A stretch of DNA of 64,000 nucleotides from Microbacteriaceae bacterium (GCA_947486475.1 CANKTR010000005.1:1-64000), one strand, 5' to 3'. Counted from the first letter of the stretch, positions 9,117 through 19,078 are shown. Numbers and translations: made by a program. The notes: generated from the sequence alone by a model not told the origin.

Positions 9117-10604
9117 ATGACTGACGAGACCGAACTGTCGGCCGACGAGATTATCGAACAGAAGGCTGTTCGTCTCGCCAAGCGCGCCACGCTTCTGGAA
9201 ACCGGCGAGGCGTACCCCGTCTCGGTTCCTGTCACCGACACGATCGCTGCGGTTCGCGCCGAGCACAAGGGCCTCGATGTCGACGTTGCGACCGGTGTGA
9301 CCGCCGGCCTCGCTGGCCGAATCGTCCACTCGCGCAACACCGGGAAACTCTGTTTTGCCGCCCTGCAGTCGGGCGACGGCGAGCGCATCCAGGCGATGCT
9401 GTCACTCGATGTCGTCGGCGAGGACGCCCTCGAACGGTGGAAAGAACTCGTCGACCTGGGCGACCACGTGTTCGTCAAGGGCGAAGTCATCACCTCGAAA
9501 CGCGGCGAACTGTCAATCCTCGTGTCCGAATGGCAGATGGCGGCAAAGTCGCTGTTGCCGTTGCCGAACCTGCACGCCGAGCTGAGTGAAGAGACGCGCG
9601 TCCGCCAGCGCTACCTTGACCTCATCGTGCGCGACCAGGCACGCCAGAACGTCGTCACCCGCGCGACGGCGATGGCGTCGCTGCGCGAGACGTTCGCCAA
9701 ACACGGCTTCCTCGAGATCGAAACCCCGATGCTCCAGACGATGCACGGAGGCGCCGCCGCCCGCCCGTTCGTCACGCACTCGAATGCGTTCGACATGGAA
9801 CTGTTCCTGCGCATCGCGCCCGAACTGTTCCTCAAGCGCGCGGTGGTCGGCGGAATCGACCGCGTCTTCGAAATCAACCGTAATTTCCGTAACGAAGGCG
9901 CCGACTCGACGCACAACCCCGAGTTCGTGATGCTCGAGTTTTATCAGGCGTACGGCGACTACAACACCGTTGCCGACCTCACGCAAGAGATGATCCAGAA
10001 CGCGGCTGTCGCCGTCGCCGGTTCGCACGTTGTCACCTGGAACGACGGCACAGAGTACGACTTCGGCGGTGATTGGCCGCGTATCTCGATGTTCGAATCG
10101 CTCAGCACCGCGATCGGCACCGAAATCACCCCCGAGACACCGATGAAGACTCTTGAAACGATGGCCAAGGCCGTCGAGATTGAGGTGCAACACCCGACCC
10201 ACGGGAAACTCGTCGAGGAACTGTGGGAACACCACGTGAAGGGCGACCTCGTTCGACCCACGTTCGTCATGGACTTTCCCGTCGACACGAGCCCTCTCGT
10301 GCGCGAACACCGATCGAAGCCCGGCGTCGTCGAAAAGTGGGACCTGTATGTTCGCGGGTTCGAGCTCGCGACCGGGTATTCCGAACTCGTCGACCCCGTC
10401 ATTCAGCGCGAGCGATTCGTCGAACAAGCGAAACTTGGCGAGCGCGGCGATGTCGAAGCCATGCGTCTCGACGAAGAGTTCCTGCGCGCACTCGAACACG
10501 GAATGCCACCGACGGGTGGCCAGGGCATGGGAATCGACCGCCTCCTCATGGCACTGACCGGCCTCGGCATTCGCGAAACCGTCCTGTTCCCGTTGGTCAA
10601 GTAA
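9117..10604 (+). CDS. lysS: lysyl-tRNA synthetase, class II
   Basis: A 495-residue class IIb synthetase. It has an N-terminal OB-fold anticodon-binding domain (about residues 60-160) and then the catalytic core: motif 1 around FLEIETPMLQ, motif 2 FRNEGADSTHNPEF, and motif 3 GMGIDRLLM near residue 468. Length is normal. The ATG at 9117 has a good ribosome site, favoured over an in-frame start at 9093. Confidence 0.97.
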   Translation: MTDETELSADEIIEQKAVRLAKRATLLETGEAYPVSVPVTDTIAAVRAEHKGLDVDVATGVTAGLAGRIVHSRNTGKLCFAALQSGDGERIQAMLSLDVVGEDALERWKELVDLGDHVFVKGEVITSKRGELSILVSEWQMAAKSLLPLPNLHAELSEETRVRQRYLDLIVRDQARQNVVTRATAMASLRETFAKHGFLEIETPMLQTMHGGAAARPFVTHSNAFDMELFLRIAPELFLKRAVVGGIDRVFEINRNFRNEGADSTHNPEFVMLEFYQAYGDYNTVADLTQEMIQNAAVAVAGSHVVTWNDGTEYDFGGDWPRISMFESLSTAIGTEITPETPMKTLETMAKAVEIEVQHPTHGKLVEELWEHHVKGDLVRPTFVMDFPVDTSPLVREHRSKPGVVEKWDLYVRGFELATGYSELVDPVIQRERFVEQAKLGERGDVEAMRLDEEFLRALEHGMPPTGGQGMGIDRLLMALTGLGIRETVLFPLVK

Positions 10605-10612
10605 GAGGCGAC

Positions 10613-10792
10613 ATGATTCAGGACTTCTGGGGCAACGCGATCTTTTCGCTCGTGCCGACCATTCTCATCGGGCTCATCTTCTGGTTCGTGATGCGCAGCA
10701 TCCTGCGCGCCGATCGAACCGAACGCGACTCTCTCAAGAAGTACGAAGCCGAAGAGCGCGAACGTCGCGGGCTGCCACCCACGAAGGACTAG
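10613..10792 (+). CDS. small single-pass membrane protein after lysS
   Basis: A 59-residue protein with one hydrophobic segment (about residues 8-29) and a charged, Arg/Glu-rich C-terminal tail likely in the cytoplasm. An AGAGG ribosome site precedes the ATG, 8 nt after lysS. I do not recognise a named family. Its stop shares the CTAG tetranucleotide with the stop of the convergent kptA-like gene. Confidence 0.75.
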   Translation: MIQDFWGNAIFSLVPTILIGLIFWFVMRSILRADRTERDSLKKYEAEERERRGLPPTKD

Positions 10793-11358
10793 TTCGAGCC
10801 CTCGGGAACGGCGATCTTCCACAGCAACTTGGCCGGGACGAATGTTGTCAGCCACACCGCCGAATCGGGGCTCGTTCGCCCTACCGGTTCGGGCAGAGCC
10901 TTCGTTTCGATCTCGAACAGGGCGACAGGCGCGTTGCGGCGTTTGCCGACCTTGACCGCTGACGTCGGGTCTTCGTGCATGTGGACGTACAGGCGCTTCT
11001 GCGGAAGCAGGCCTTCCTTGCGGTCGAGGATCGCGTCGAGGTTGTACTCCGGCGTCGCGTGATACAAATACTGCGGCGCAGTGTTGACGTCAATCAAATC
11101 GATGTTCACGTTCGGGTTGCTGTGCCCGTAAAACGCGCGCGCTTTCGTGCCGTCGATGCTCAGCTCGAATCGGTCGTTTCCGTCCGGGCCGACCTCGCGC
11201 AGGACGTCCTCGACCGTCACATGAATCTCGTCTGCGGCGAGGCGCGTGACGATGTCGGTCAACGGAAGCCACCCGACGGAGTCGAGTTCGACATCGGTCG
11301 CGTGGCGCAAAATGAAGGCGACGGCGCCGCCACGAGCGCGTGAGTTGTTCCGAGCCAC
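10789..11358 (-). CDS. kptA: RNA 2'-phosphotransferase, Tpt1/KptA family
   Basis: A 189-residue protein. Tpt1/KptA enzymes move a 2'-phosphate from RNA to NAD+. Visible family features are the N-terminal LRHATDVELDSVGWLPLTDI (winged-helix lobe), RAFYGHSNP near residue 87, YLYHATPEYNLDAI, and RLYVHMHED in the NAD-binding lobe. In yeast the family finishes tRNA splicing; the bacterial role is unknown. The start is set by a TACGAT box 6 nt upstream of the GTG at 11358; a longer frame begins at 11394. Confidence 0.8.
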   Translation of the reverse strand: MARNNSRARGGAVAFILRHATDVELDSVGWLPLTDIVTRLAADEIHVTVEDVLREVGPDGNDRFELSIDGTKARAFYGHSNPNVNIDLIDVNTAPQYLYHATPEYNLDAILDRKEGLLPQKRLYVHMHEDPTSAVKVGKRRNAPVALFEIETKALPEPVGRTSPDSAVWLTTFVPAKLLWKIAVPEGSN

Positions 11359-11364
11359 CCTTCG

Positions 11365-11370
11365 ATCGTA
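11365..11370 (-). promoter_or_regulatory. leaderless -10 box of kptA
   Basis: On the minus strand TACGAT is followed by 6 nt and GTG. This decides the start at 11358 rather than 11394. Confidence 0.55.
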
Positions 11371-11413
11371 CGGTTCCGCGCCGACACGGACCACCAGCCC
11401 GTGTTTTGCCCTC

Positions 11414-11453
11414 GGCGAAATCGCCCCATCGACGCCCCCGACGGGGTTACTCT
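11414..11453 (+). promoter_or_regulatory. clpC promoter with upstream palindrome
   Basis: TACTCT (11448-11453) is a candidate -10 box, giving a leader of about 35 nt with ribosome site AAGGAG (11481-11486). The palindrome GGCGAAATCGCC (11414-11425) lies just upstream of where the -35 would be. It does not match the ClgR consensus I know (CGC-N5-GCG core), so a regulator cannot be named. Confidence 0.4.
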
Positions 11454-11494
11454 CGCATTAATGACCCACGCACCTGCGTGAAGGAGATGACGAG

Positions 11495-14047
11495 ATGTTT
11501 GAACGATTTACAGACCGGGCCCGTCGAGTTGTGGTGCTTGCGCAAGAAGAGGCGAAGCAGCTCAACCACAATTACATCGGCACCGAGCACATCCTGCTCG
11601 GTCTTATTCGCGAGGGCGACGGCATCGCTGCGAAGGCTCTAGCCGAACTCTCCATCTCGATCGACAACGTCCGCGAGCAGGTTCAGGAGATCATCGGGCA
11701 GGGACAGACTGCCCCGACCGGCCACATCCCGTTCACGCCCCGCGCCAAGAAGGTCCTCGAACTGAGCCTCCGCGAAGCGCTGCAGTTGGGGCACAACTAC
11801 ATCGGCACCGAGCACATCCTGCTCGGTCTCATTCGCGAGGGCGAGGGCGTCGCCGCCCAGGTCCTCGTCAAGCTCGGTGCGGACCTCACGCGCGTTCGCC
11901 AGACCGTCATCCAGTTGCTCTCGGGTTACCAGGGCAAGGAATCCGCGGTCGTCGGCGGAACCGAATCGACGATATCCGACAAGGGCTCGACGATTCTCGA
12001 CCAGTACGGACGCAACCTCACGCAGGCGGCGCGCGAAGGAAAACTTGACCCCGTCATCGGGCGTGAGAAGGAAATGGAACGCGTCATGCAGATCCTTTCC
12101 CGACGCACCAAGAACAACCCCGTCCTCATCGGTGAACCGGGGGTCGGAAAGACTGCTGTTGTCGAAGGCCTCGCCCAGTCGATCGTCAAGGGCGAAGTGC
12201 CCGAGACGCTCAAGGACAAGCAGGTCTACACGCTCGACCTCGGTAGCCTCATCGCGGGTAGCCGCTACCGCGGTGACTTCGAGGAACGCCTCAAGAAGGT
12301 CACCAAGGAAATCCGCAACCGCGGCGACATCATTGTGTTCATCGACGAGATCCACGCGCTCGTTGGTGCGGGTGCGGCCGAAGGCGCGGTCGATGCGGCC
12401 AGCATCCTCAAGCCCATGCTCGCGCGTGGCGAACTGCAGACTATCGGTGCGACTACCTTGGACGAGTACCGCAAGTACTTTGAAAAGGACGCGGCCCTCG
12501 AGCGCCGATTCCAGCCCGTGACCGTCAACGAACCGTCTGTGGCGCATACCATCAACATCCTCAAGGGACTTCGCGACCGCTACGAAGCGTTCCACAAGGT
12601 GTCGATTTCGGATGGCGCGCTGACGGCTGCCGCAACGCTCGCCGACCGCTACGTGCAAGACCGCTTCCTGCCGGACAAGGCCATCGACCTTATTGACGAA
12701 GCGGGCGCTCGCCTGCGGCTGTCGATCCTGTCCTCACCGCCGGAACTTCGCGAATTCGACGACAAGATTGCTGTCGTTCGGGCCGAGAAGGAAAAAGCCA
12801 TCGAGAACCAGGACTTCGAGGGCGCGGCGAAGTCGCGCGACGAGGAAAAGAAGCTGCTCGGGGAGCGCCTTCGCCTCGAGAAGGAATGGCGCAAGGGTGA
12901 CAAGGGTGAACTGGGAACCGTCGACGAAGGAATCATCGCTGAGGTTCTCGCCCAGGCGACCGGAATCCCCGTGTTCAAGCTGACCGAAGAGGAAAGCGCC
13001 CGCCTGCGCATGATGGAGAAGTCGCTGCACCAGCGCGTCATCGGCCAAGAAGAAGCGATTGCGGTTCTGTCCAAGACCATCCGCCGAACGCGTGCCGGGC
13101 TCAAAGACCCGAAGCGTCCTTCCGGATCGTTCATCTTCGCCGGCCCGACCGGAGTGGGAAAGACGGAACTCGCCAAGGCGCTCGCCGAATTCCTGTTCGA
13201 CGACGAGGACGCACTGATCGCCCTCGACATGTCGGAATACGGTGAAAAGCACACGGCCTCGCGTCTGTTCGGTGCCCCTCCCGGATACGTCGGGTTCGAA
13301 GAGGGCGGCCAACTCACCGAGCGCGTCCGTCGCAAGCCGTTCTCGGTTGTCCTGTTCGACGAGATCGAAAAGGCGCACCCCGACATCTTCAATTCGCTGT
13401 TGCAGGTCCTCGAAGAAGGCCGTCTCACCGACGGCCAAGGACGCGTCATCGACTTCAAGAACACCGTCATCATCATGACGACCAACCTGGGGACGAAAGA
13501 CATCACGGGCGGCCCCGTGGGCTTCACGCTGCAGGGCGACTCGGATCAGACCTACAAGGCGATGCGATCGAAAGTCATCGAGGAACTCAAGAAGTACTTC
13601 AAGCCAGAGTTCCTCAACCGTGTCGACGAGACCATTGTGTTCCCGCAGTTGTCGCAAGACGAACTGCTGCAGATCGTCGACCTTTTCGTCCGTCGTCTGC
13701 GCGAGCGTATGCTCGACCGCGATATGACGCTCGATGTTACCGATGCCGCCCGCCGCCAGTTGCTCACGATTGGCTGGGACCCGATGCTCGGGGCCCGGCC
13801 GCTTCGACGCGCGATTCAGCACGAGGTCGAAGACATGCTGTCGGAAAAGATTCTCAACGGGGAACTCTCCGTCGGCCAGCACGTCCTCATCGACTTCGCG
13901 GACAACGAGTTCACGGCGGTCATGACCGGTTCGATCCTTCCCGCGGAAGAGCCCGTTGCGGGTCGCAAGTCGAAGCCGGCAAAGGTTCCGGCGGATTCGG
14001 AAATCGACAAAGCCACGGACGCCGGATCAGACGCTCCGTCGGAATAG
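11495..14047 (+). CDS. clpC: ATP-dependent Clp protease ATPase subunit ClpC
   Basis: An 850-residue Hsp100 unfoldase that feeds substrates to ClpP. Two Clp-N repeats occupy residues 1-150 ([16 protein letters not shown] occurs in both). AAA1 has Walker A GEPGVGKT near 213, a UVR-like coiled middle domain lies at about 420-480, and AAA2 has Walker A GPTGVGKT near 549. The C-terminal tail is Lys/Ala/Asp-rich. A strong ribosome site precedes the ATG. It is divergent from kptA. Confidence 0.98.
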   Translation: MFERFTDRARRVVVLAQEEAKQLNHNYIGTEHILLGLIREGDGIAAKALAELSISIDNVREQVQEIIGQGQTAPTGHIPFTPRAKKVLELSLREALQLGHNYIGTEHILLGLIREGEGVAAQVLVKLGADLTRVRQTVIQLLSGYQGKESAVVGGTESTISDKGSTILDQYGRNLTQAAREGKLDPVIGREKEMERVMQILSRRTKNNPVLIGEPGVGKTAVVEGLAQSIVKGEVPETLKDKQVYTLDLGSLIAGSRYRGDFEERLKKVTKEIRNRGDIIVFIDEIHALVGAGAAEGAVDAASILKPMLARGELQTIGATTLDEYRKYFEKDAALERRFQPVTVNEPSVAHTINILKGLRDRYEAFHKVSISDGALTAAATLADRYVQDRFLPDKAIDLIDEAGARLRLSILSSPPELREFDDKIAVVRAEKEKAIENQDFEGAAKSRDEEKKLLGERLRLEKEWRKGDKGELGTVDEGIIAEVLAQATGIPVFKLTEEESARLRMMEKSLHQRVIGQEEAIAVLSKTIRRTRAGLKDPKRPSGSFIFAGPTGVGKTELAKALAEFLFDDEDALIALDMSEYGEKHTASRLFGAPPGYVGFEEGGQLTERVRRKPFSVVLFDEIEKAHPDIFNSLLQVLEEGRLTDGQGRVIDFKNTVIIMTTNLGTKDITGGPVGFTLQGDSDQTYKAMRSKVIEELKKYFKPEFLNRVDETIVFPQLSQDELLQIVDLFVRRLRERMLDRDMTLDVTDAARRQLLTIGWDPMLGARPLRRAIQHEVEDMLSEKILNGELSVGQHVLIDFADNEFTAVMTGSILPAEEPVAGRKSKPAKVPADSEIDKATDAGSDAPSE

Positions 14048-14106
14048 ACGCCAGCCTAGACTGACGTGGGTTCGGCGCGTCACCCGAATCGCGCGTTCGA
14101 CGCGCG

Positions 14107-14112
14107 TACCCT
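14107..14112 (+). promoter_or_regulatory. leaderless -10 box of the 14119 gene
   Basis: TACCCT, 6 nt, then the ATG at 14119. No ribosome site is visible. Confidence 0.55.
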
Positions 14113-14118
14113 CGAAAT

Positions 14119-14685
14119 ATGAACGCGTTTCTCGATCCCGCGGGACCCCTTCCCCCCTCGGTTTACTGGCGTCGCCGGGCGATTGTGCTTGTCCTTGCGA
14201 TTCTGGTGTTTTCGGGTATCTGGACGCTGTTCACGGCGTTCACTGCGGGCACGACCCCCACGCCCGCCGCGTCCCAGACCCCCGGAGCCGTCGCAGCCTG
14301 TAATTCGACCGACATTTCGCTTCGAGCCGAGACGAACCAGGAATCCTACGCCGACGGTGAATTCCCGAGATTTTCGATGACGATTACCAACGCCGGAATG
14401 ACGGCGTGCACGCTCGAGGTCGGAACGGACAAGCAGAAGTACGTCATTGTGAGCGGCTCGGACATGATTTGGGATTCGACTGTGTGCCAGGTCTCACCCC
14501 AGCCATTCAGCCAGGTATTCGAGGCGGGCCAATCCCTGACAACGGACGCGGTCGAATGGGGTCGAGCACGCAGCGACAACTGTGACAGCGGCACCCCCGC
14601 TGTCGGCGGCGGGGCGTCCTATCAACTGACGGTGTACGTGGGCGAGATTCAATCTACTGAAGCCAAACAATTCATGTTGTATTAG
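14119..14685 (+). CDS. membrane-anchored extracellular protein, unknown function
   Basis: A 188-residue protein with a short cytoplasmic N-terminus (PPSVYWRRRA), one transmembrane segment (about residues 21-42), a Thr/Pro/Ala linker and an extracellular domain of predicted beta strands containing four cysteines. It resembles actinobacterial cell-surface proteins with a single Ig-like domain (DUF4232-like), but I cannot assign a family firmly. It starts leaderless at ATG 14119. Confidence 0.75.
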   Translation: MNAFLDPAGPLPPSVYWRRRAIVLVLAILVFSGIWTLFTAFTAGTTPTPAASQTPGAVAACNSTDISLRAETNQESYADGEFPRFSMTITNAGMTACTLEVGTDKQKYVIVSGSDMIWDSTVCQVSPQPFSQVFEAGQSLTTDAVEWGRARSDNCDSGTPAVGGGASYQLTVYVGEIQSTEAKQFMLY

Positions 14686-14699
14686 GCTCATCGGCGTTC

Positions 14700-14705
14700 T
14701 AGATT
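14700..14705 (+). promoter_or_regulatory. leaderless -10 box of the first protease
   Basis: TAGATT, 6 nt, then the ATG at 14712. Confidence 0.55.
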
Positions 14706-14711
14706 GACCTC

Positions 14712-16157
14712 ATGAGACTTTCGTCGCTCGCCGCGCGGGCAGTTGTGGGGCTTCTGCTCGTCGGGCTCGCGGGTGTCGGGGCGTCCCCCTCCACGGCGAC
14801 CCCAGCTACGGCAACCGAGACGGTCCGCGAACCACGCATTGTCGGCGGGAAAAGCACCGATATCCAGGCGGTTCCCTGGCAGGTTCTCGTGTATTGGGAT
14901 GCCCCAGGCCCTGGTGGCTATTTCTGCGGCGGATCGTTCATCAGCACCCGTTGGGTCATCACCGCTGCGCACTGTGTCACCGACGACATCGGCGCGGTGG
15001 TCGACCCCGCCGAAATTTATGTCTTTTCCGGGATGAGCAATCGACTCACGACCAATGCATCGCACGAGTCGCTCGTGATTCAAATTCTGCGACACCCCGA
15101 CTACTCGGAAGTGGGCGTTCTCAACGACATCGCACTGGTCGAACTCGCTGACCCAGTGACGTTTGGTTCGAAGCGCACCGCGATCGCGCTTCCGTTTGAT
15201 GCGGACGCAACAACATGGCCCGCGAACAAGACCGCGGTCACCATTTCGGGGTGGGGGCTGACCCAAACTGGCGGAAGCCTCGCCACTGTGTTGCAGTCGG
15301 CCACGATCAAGGTGAAGGGCGGTCCGCTCGATGACTCGTCCTGTGGCAAGTGGAGCGTTTACGAGGCTTATGACCCCGTCCAAAATCTGTGCGCCGGGTG
15401 GCAAAACAACGGGAGAGATATTTGCCAAGGAGATTCGGGGGGCCCCTACGCGATCAAGGTCAACGGATTGCGGACGCTCGCGGGAATCACGTCCTTTAAC
15501 AACTCGGGTTTGTGTGGAAAAGCCGCCTGGCCGGGTATCGCCGTCCGCATGACGACGTTCCGGGATTGGCTCATTGCCCCGCCACCAGAAAATCTCACGT
15601 GGGCGTATTCCGACCCATCGGATACCTCGGCAACGTTGACGTGGGACGCCCCACCCGACACCGCCGTCCTCGGTAACACCGGATATTACATCGAGGAATC
15701 GATGGACAACGGGACAACCTGGACGGCGACTTCCGAAGGCATCGTCTCCGTGGGCGTGACGACGTCCGACCGATTGTGCGACGTCCCCGCCGGGTGTATC
15801 TATCGAGTGGCCGCGGTCACCGACGTGAATCAAGACGTCGGGCCGTATCGTTTCTCGTCAATCCCCTCGCAACCGCGAAACGTCAAGGTCGTGAGGAAAT
15901 CCGCGCAGTACGTGACGCTGTCGTGGCAGCCGCCCTCCAGGACGTTCGAGAGCACGATTCAGGATTACCAGGTGTATTGGTCTACCAGCGCCGGCGGGGT
16001 TTTCTCGGCCGTGACGGGAACCGTCACGTCGGCGTTAAAGCTCAAATTTCTGAAACCGGCGAGCGGCACACTGTATTACGTCATCCGTGCACGAAGCAAC
16101 GTTGACGTCCCGGGTGACGATTTCGGAGCCGCCTCGAGTGCCATCGCAGTTCCCTGA
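14712..16157 (+). CDS. secreted trypsin-like serine protease with fibronectin-type tail (copy 1)
   Basis: A 481-residue exported S1A protease. It has a signal peptide (about residues 1-35), a chymotrypsin-fold domain starting IVGGK near residue 43, catalytic His in TAAHC, Asp in NDIAL and Ser in CQGDSGGPY near residue 240. The cysteines flanking the catalytic motifs fit disulfides. Two fibronectin type III-like domains follow (about 295-480), likely for binding substrate or the cell surface. IVGGK suggests zymogen activation after a cleaved propeptide. The next gene is a related copy. Confidence 0.92.
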   Translation: MRLSSLAARAVVGLLLVGLAGVGASPSTATPATATETVREPRIVGGKSTDIQAVPWQVLVYWDAPGPGGYFCGGSFISTRWVITAAHCVTDDIGAVVDPAEIYVFSGMSNRLTTNASHESLVIQILRHPDYSEVGVLNDIALVELADPVTFGSKRTAIALPFDADATTWPANKTAVTISGWGLTQTGGSLATVLQSATIKVKGGPLDDSSCGKWSVYEAYDPVQNLCAGWQNNGRDICQGDSGGPYAIKVNGLRTLAGITSFNNSGLCGKAAWPGIAVRMTTFRDWLIAPPPENLTWAYSDPSDTSATLTWDAPPDTAVLGNTGYYIEESMDNGTTWTATSEGIVSVGVTTSDRLCDVPAGCIYRVAAVTDVNQDVGPYRFSSIPSQPRNVKVVRKSAQYVTLSWQPPSRTFESTIQDYQVYWSTSAGGVFSAVTGTVTSALKLKFLKPASGTLYYVIRARSNVDVPGDDFGAASSAIAVP

Positions 16158-16172
16158 AACGCTCGGAGGAGG

Positions 16173-16178
16173 TAGCCT
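16173..16178 (+). promoter_or_regulatory. leaderless -10 box of the second protease
   Basis: TAGCCT, 7 nt, then the ATG at 16186. A GGAGGAGG run at 16165-16172 is too far from the ATG to act as its ribosome site and abuts the box. Confidence 0.45.
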
Positions 16179-16185
16179 CTCATTT

Positions 16186-17652
16186 ATGACTAATACTTTT
16201 CGGAAAATCACCGCGGCGATGCTCGCGGTCGGCGCAATCAGCACCGCCGTCGTTGCTCCCGCCGCCGCGTTCAACGGCCCATCGAAAATCGTCGGAGGTA
16301 CGGAAGCCGCGATCATCGATGTTCCGTGGCAGGTCGGACTCCTCCGCAGTTCCGGTGGCCCCACCCTGCTGGACGCGCAGCGCTGTGGCGGGTCTCTCAT
16401 CAACGAATCATGGATAGTCACGGCCGCGCACTGTGTGTATGACAGCGGCAGAAATAACCCGGTTTTCCGTCCCAGCTCCGTCTCGATTATTGCGGGTATC
16501 GCCGACCTCGATCAACCCATCGGCGCGGACGAGCATTCGGTCCGCGGTATTTATGTTTACGCGGGATACGACGAATTGGTGAACGACATCGCGCTCATCC
16601 AAGTCCGCCAGCCCTTCGACTTGAGCGGCTCTGCCATCGAGCCAGTATCCTTGCCGCTCGCTCTCGACGGTGACGTGATTCCCGCCCTCGACGCCGACAT
16701 CCTCGTTTCGGGGTGGGGTGAATACGTGGCGGGACAGCCCCCCCTGACGGTTCTTCGCAAAGCGACCCTTGACGTGCTCGCCGCTCCGCTGTCGGACGAT
16801 TGTGGGTCGTATGCAAACTCCGACTGGAATTACCGCTACGAAATGTGCGTCGGCGTGACCGAAGGCGGGCGCGACACGTGTCAGGGAGATTCGGGCGGCC
16901 CCTATGTTTCGTTGGGACTTGACAGTGACGGTGACGGCTCAACGGAACCCACTCTGGTCGGAGTGACGTCGTGGGGGTACGGGTGCGCGTTGGAAGGCTA
17001 TCCCGGATTCGCGACGCGTGTTTCCGCCTATGTCGACTGGATAATTCCCGAGGTGCCGTCGGTGTCCGTGAACTATTCGGCGCGCACGGGTAAGCACACG
17101 GTGTCATGGCTCCCGCGTCGGGACCAGTTGCTCGCGACGCCCGTGAGTGGCTTCCGAGTCGAATATTCGCTCGACTCGGGTGTCACTTGGAACCTCGCGA
17201 CAACGGCCAGTTCGAAAGCGCGCTCAACGAGCAAAGAGGTCGACGAGACTGCGGTGTGGCGAGTTGCCGCGGTCAACGCGGTCAACAAGAACCTCGGGCC
17301 GTATCTGTGGGCGGATGAGTCGGGGTCGTTCCTCGACCGCGGACTCGACGTGCCGGACGCGCCAACTGTGTTCGAGGTGGCGTCTACCGGAGACGCGAGG
17401 ATCACCTTCGCCTGGAACGAACCGATTTCGGTCAACGGCAGCGCCATCGCCGAATATCGGGTCTACCGCCTGCGGCCAGGGACGAGCCCGCAGTTTATGG
17501 GCAGCGTCACGAACGGATCGCTCGAGGCAACAGTGTCGACCCGTGTGCGGTCCGGCTCCTATCCGATGTCCGATTATTTTGTCGTCGCGGTGAACAACCA
17601 CGGCGCATCGGATCACTCCAACCACGCCGCAGCGCACGCCGAGAACCACTAA
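16186..17652 (+). CDS. secreted trypsin-like serine protease with fibronectin-type tail (copy 2)
   Basis: A 488-residue relative of the upstream gene with the same architecture: signal peptide (residues 1-28), IVGGT near 34, catalytic TAAHC, NDIAL and CQGDSGGPY, then two fibronectin type III-like domains (about 320-480). An inserted acidic loop DSDGDGST lies next to the catalytic-serine region and could bind calcium. Tandem duplication of the protease is likely. I chose the ATG at 16186 over an in-frame start at 16087, which lies inside the upstream gene. Confidence 0.92.
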   Translation: MTNTFRKITAAMLAVGAISTAVVAPAAAFNGPSKIVGGTEAAIIDVPWQVGLLRSSGGPTLLDAQRCGGSLINESWIVTAAHCVYDSGRNNPVFRPSSVSIIAGIADLDQPIGADEHSVRGIYVYAGYDELVNDIALIQVRQPFDLSGSAIEPVSLPLALDGDVIPALDADILVSGWGEYVAGQPPLTVLRKATLDVLAAPLSDDCGSYANSDWNYRYEMCVGVTEGGRDTCQGDSGGPYVSLGLDSDGDGSTEPTLVGVTSWGYGCALEGYPGFATRVSAYVDWIIPEVPSVSVNYSARTGKHTVSWLPRRDQLLATPVSGFRVEYSLDSGVTWNLATTASSKARSTSKEVDETAVWRVAAVNAVNKNLGPYLWADESGSFLDRGLDVPDAPTVFEVASTGDARITFAWNEPISVNGSAIAEYRVYRLRPGTSPQFMGSVTNGSLEATVSTRVRSGSYPMSDYFVVAVNNHGASDHSNHAAAHAENH

Positions 17653-17749
17653 GCGACGTCTCGCCGTCCTGGGGATTATTCGACGGCCACGACGTCGTAA
17701 ACGAGGACGACTGCACGCTTGGCAACACCCGGCGCGGTGCTAAAGCACA

Positions 17750-19066
17750 TCACTTCAGAGAACGACGAATCGCCTCTGCAAGGGTGTTCACCGAGTGATC
17801 GATGACGTCGGTGAACCCCAATCGGGTCGCTTCGGCGGACCGAAGTTGATGTGCGGTGACGGCCCGGATGTCGCCGGCGAGACTGATTTCACCCGTCGCC
17901 ACGAGCGTGGGCGACAGGGCAATGTCTTTCGCCGCGCTGGCTAGTGCCAGAGCGATGGCAAGGTCGGCTCCCGGTTCGGTGACGCGAATTCCGCCGACCG
18001 TCGAGACATAAACGTCGGCTGATTGGAACGGAAGTTTGGCCCGGCGCTCGAGAACCGCGAGCAGCATCGCGACACGAGACGAATCGACGCCGTTGGTCAC
18101 CCGCCTCGGCTGTGGGGCGCTCGAGGGAACGATGAGCGCCTGGATTTCAACCGGAAGCGCACGCCGGCCCTCCATCGTGATGGTTGTACAGGTGCCGCTC
18201 ACGGGTGTCGTCGTGTTCGATCGGAACAGCGCAGATGGGTCCGGGACCTGCTCGATGCCGCTTCCGACCATCTCGAAACAGCCGACCTCGTCGGTTGGTC
18301 CGAAACGGTTCTTGAGCGTTCGGACAAAGCGGAGTGCTGTTTGACGGTCGCCCTCGAAGTGCATGACGACGTCGACGAGGTGCTCGAGAAGCCTCGGCCC
18401 CGCGATTGTGCCGTCCTTGGTGACGTGACCCACGAGGATGACGGGGATTCCGCGCTCTTTGGCGATTCGGACCACCGTTGCAGCGACTTCGCGGACTTGG
18501 GCGACGCCACCTGCCAGGCCATCAACGGTTTCCGACGACACGGTCTGAACCGAGTCGATGATGACGAGAGACGGCTTGACTTCGTCGATGTGACCGAGGA
18601 CCGTACCGAGGTTTGTCTCTGCCGCAAGAAAAAGCGTGTCAACGAGGGTTCCTGTGCGCTCGGCGCGAAGCCGCACCTGACCGACGGATTCCTCGGCGCT
18701 GACATACAGGACGGTGTCACCGCGCATTCCAACGCGCCCCGCGACATCGAGAAGAAGCGTTGACTTGCCGACCCCTGGCTCACCGGACAACAGGATTGCT
18801 GCGCCGGGGACAATTCCGCCACCCAGTACACGGTCGAATTCAGCGATTCCGGTCGGTCGATGCTCGGCATCGGACACGGTGATCTGAGTGATGGGCACGG
18901 CGGCGCGGTTCGTTGGTACACGAGTTGCGACGGTGCGACCGCCGATGGATTCGGTGCCAAATTCGCGAACGGTGTCCCACTGCTGACACTCGCCACAGCG
19001 GCCGACCCACTTGTTGGTCGTCCACCCGCATTCGACGCACTTGTAAGGAGTCGTCACGCGGGCCAT
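17750..19066 (-). CDS. radA: DNA repair protein RadA
   Basis: A 438-residue RecA-like ATPase that promotes branch migration in recombination. It has an N-terminal zinc finger CVECGWTTNKWVGRCGEC (residues 10-27), Walker A GEPGVGKS near residue 94, the RadA-specific KNRFGPTDE motif near residue 250 and a C-terminal Lon-protease-like domain. A leaderless start is supported by TAATCT upstream. The 97-nt gap to the convergent protease gene holds no clear terminator. Confidence 0.97.
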   Translation of the reverse strand: MARVTTPYKCVECGWTTNKWVGRCGECQQWDTVREFGTESIGGRTVATRVPTNRAAVPITQITVSDAEHRPTGIAEFDRVLGGGIVPGAAILLSGEPGVGKSTLLLDVAGRVGMRGDTVLYVSAEESVGQVRLRAERTGTLVDTLFLAAETNLGTVLGHIDEVKPSLVIIDSVQTVSSETVDGLAGGVAQVREVAATVVRIAKERGIPVILVGHVTKDGTIAGPRLLEHLVDVVMHFEGDRQTALRFVRTLKNRFGPTDEVGCFEMVGSGIEQVPDPSALFRSNTTTPVSGTCTTITMEGRRALPVEIQALIVPSSAPQPRRVTNGVDSSRVAMLLAVLERRAKLPFQSADVYVSTVGGIRVTEPGADLAIALALASAAKDIALSPTLVATGEISLAGDIRAVTAHQLRSAEATRLGFTDVIDHSVNTLAEAIRRSLK

Positions 19067-19072
19067 GGTTCA

Positions 19073-19078
19073 AGATTA
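19073..19078 (-). promoter_or_regulatory. leaderless -10 box of radA
   Basis: TAATCT on the minus strand, 6 nt, then ATG at 19066. Confidence 0.55.

Noticed and set aside
11414..11425. ClgR operator for clpC
   Set aside because: The site is GGCGA-AA-TCGCC, not the CGC-N5-GCG core I know for ClgR. Kept only as an unassigned palindrome.
17653..17749. A gene in the gap between protease 2 and radA
   Set aside because: The only open frame is short, lacks a ribosome site or -10 box at a suitable distance, and overlaps the protease gene.
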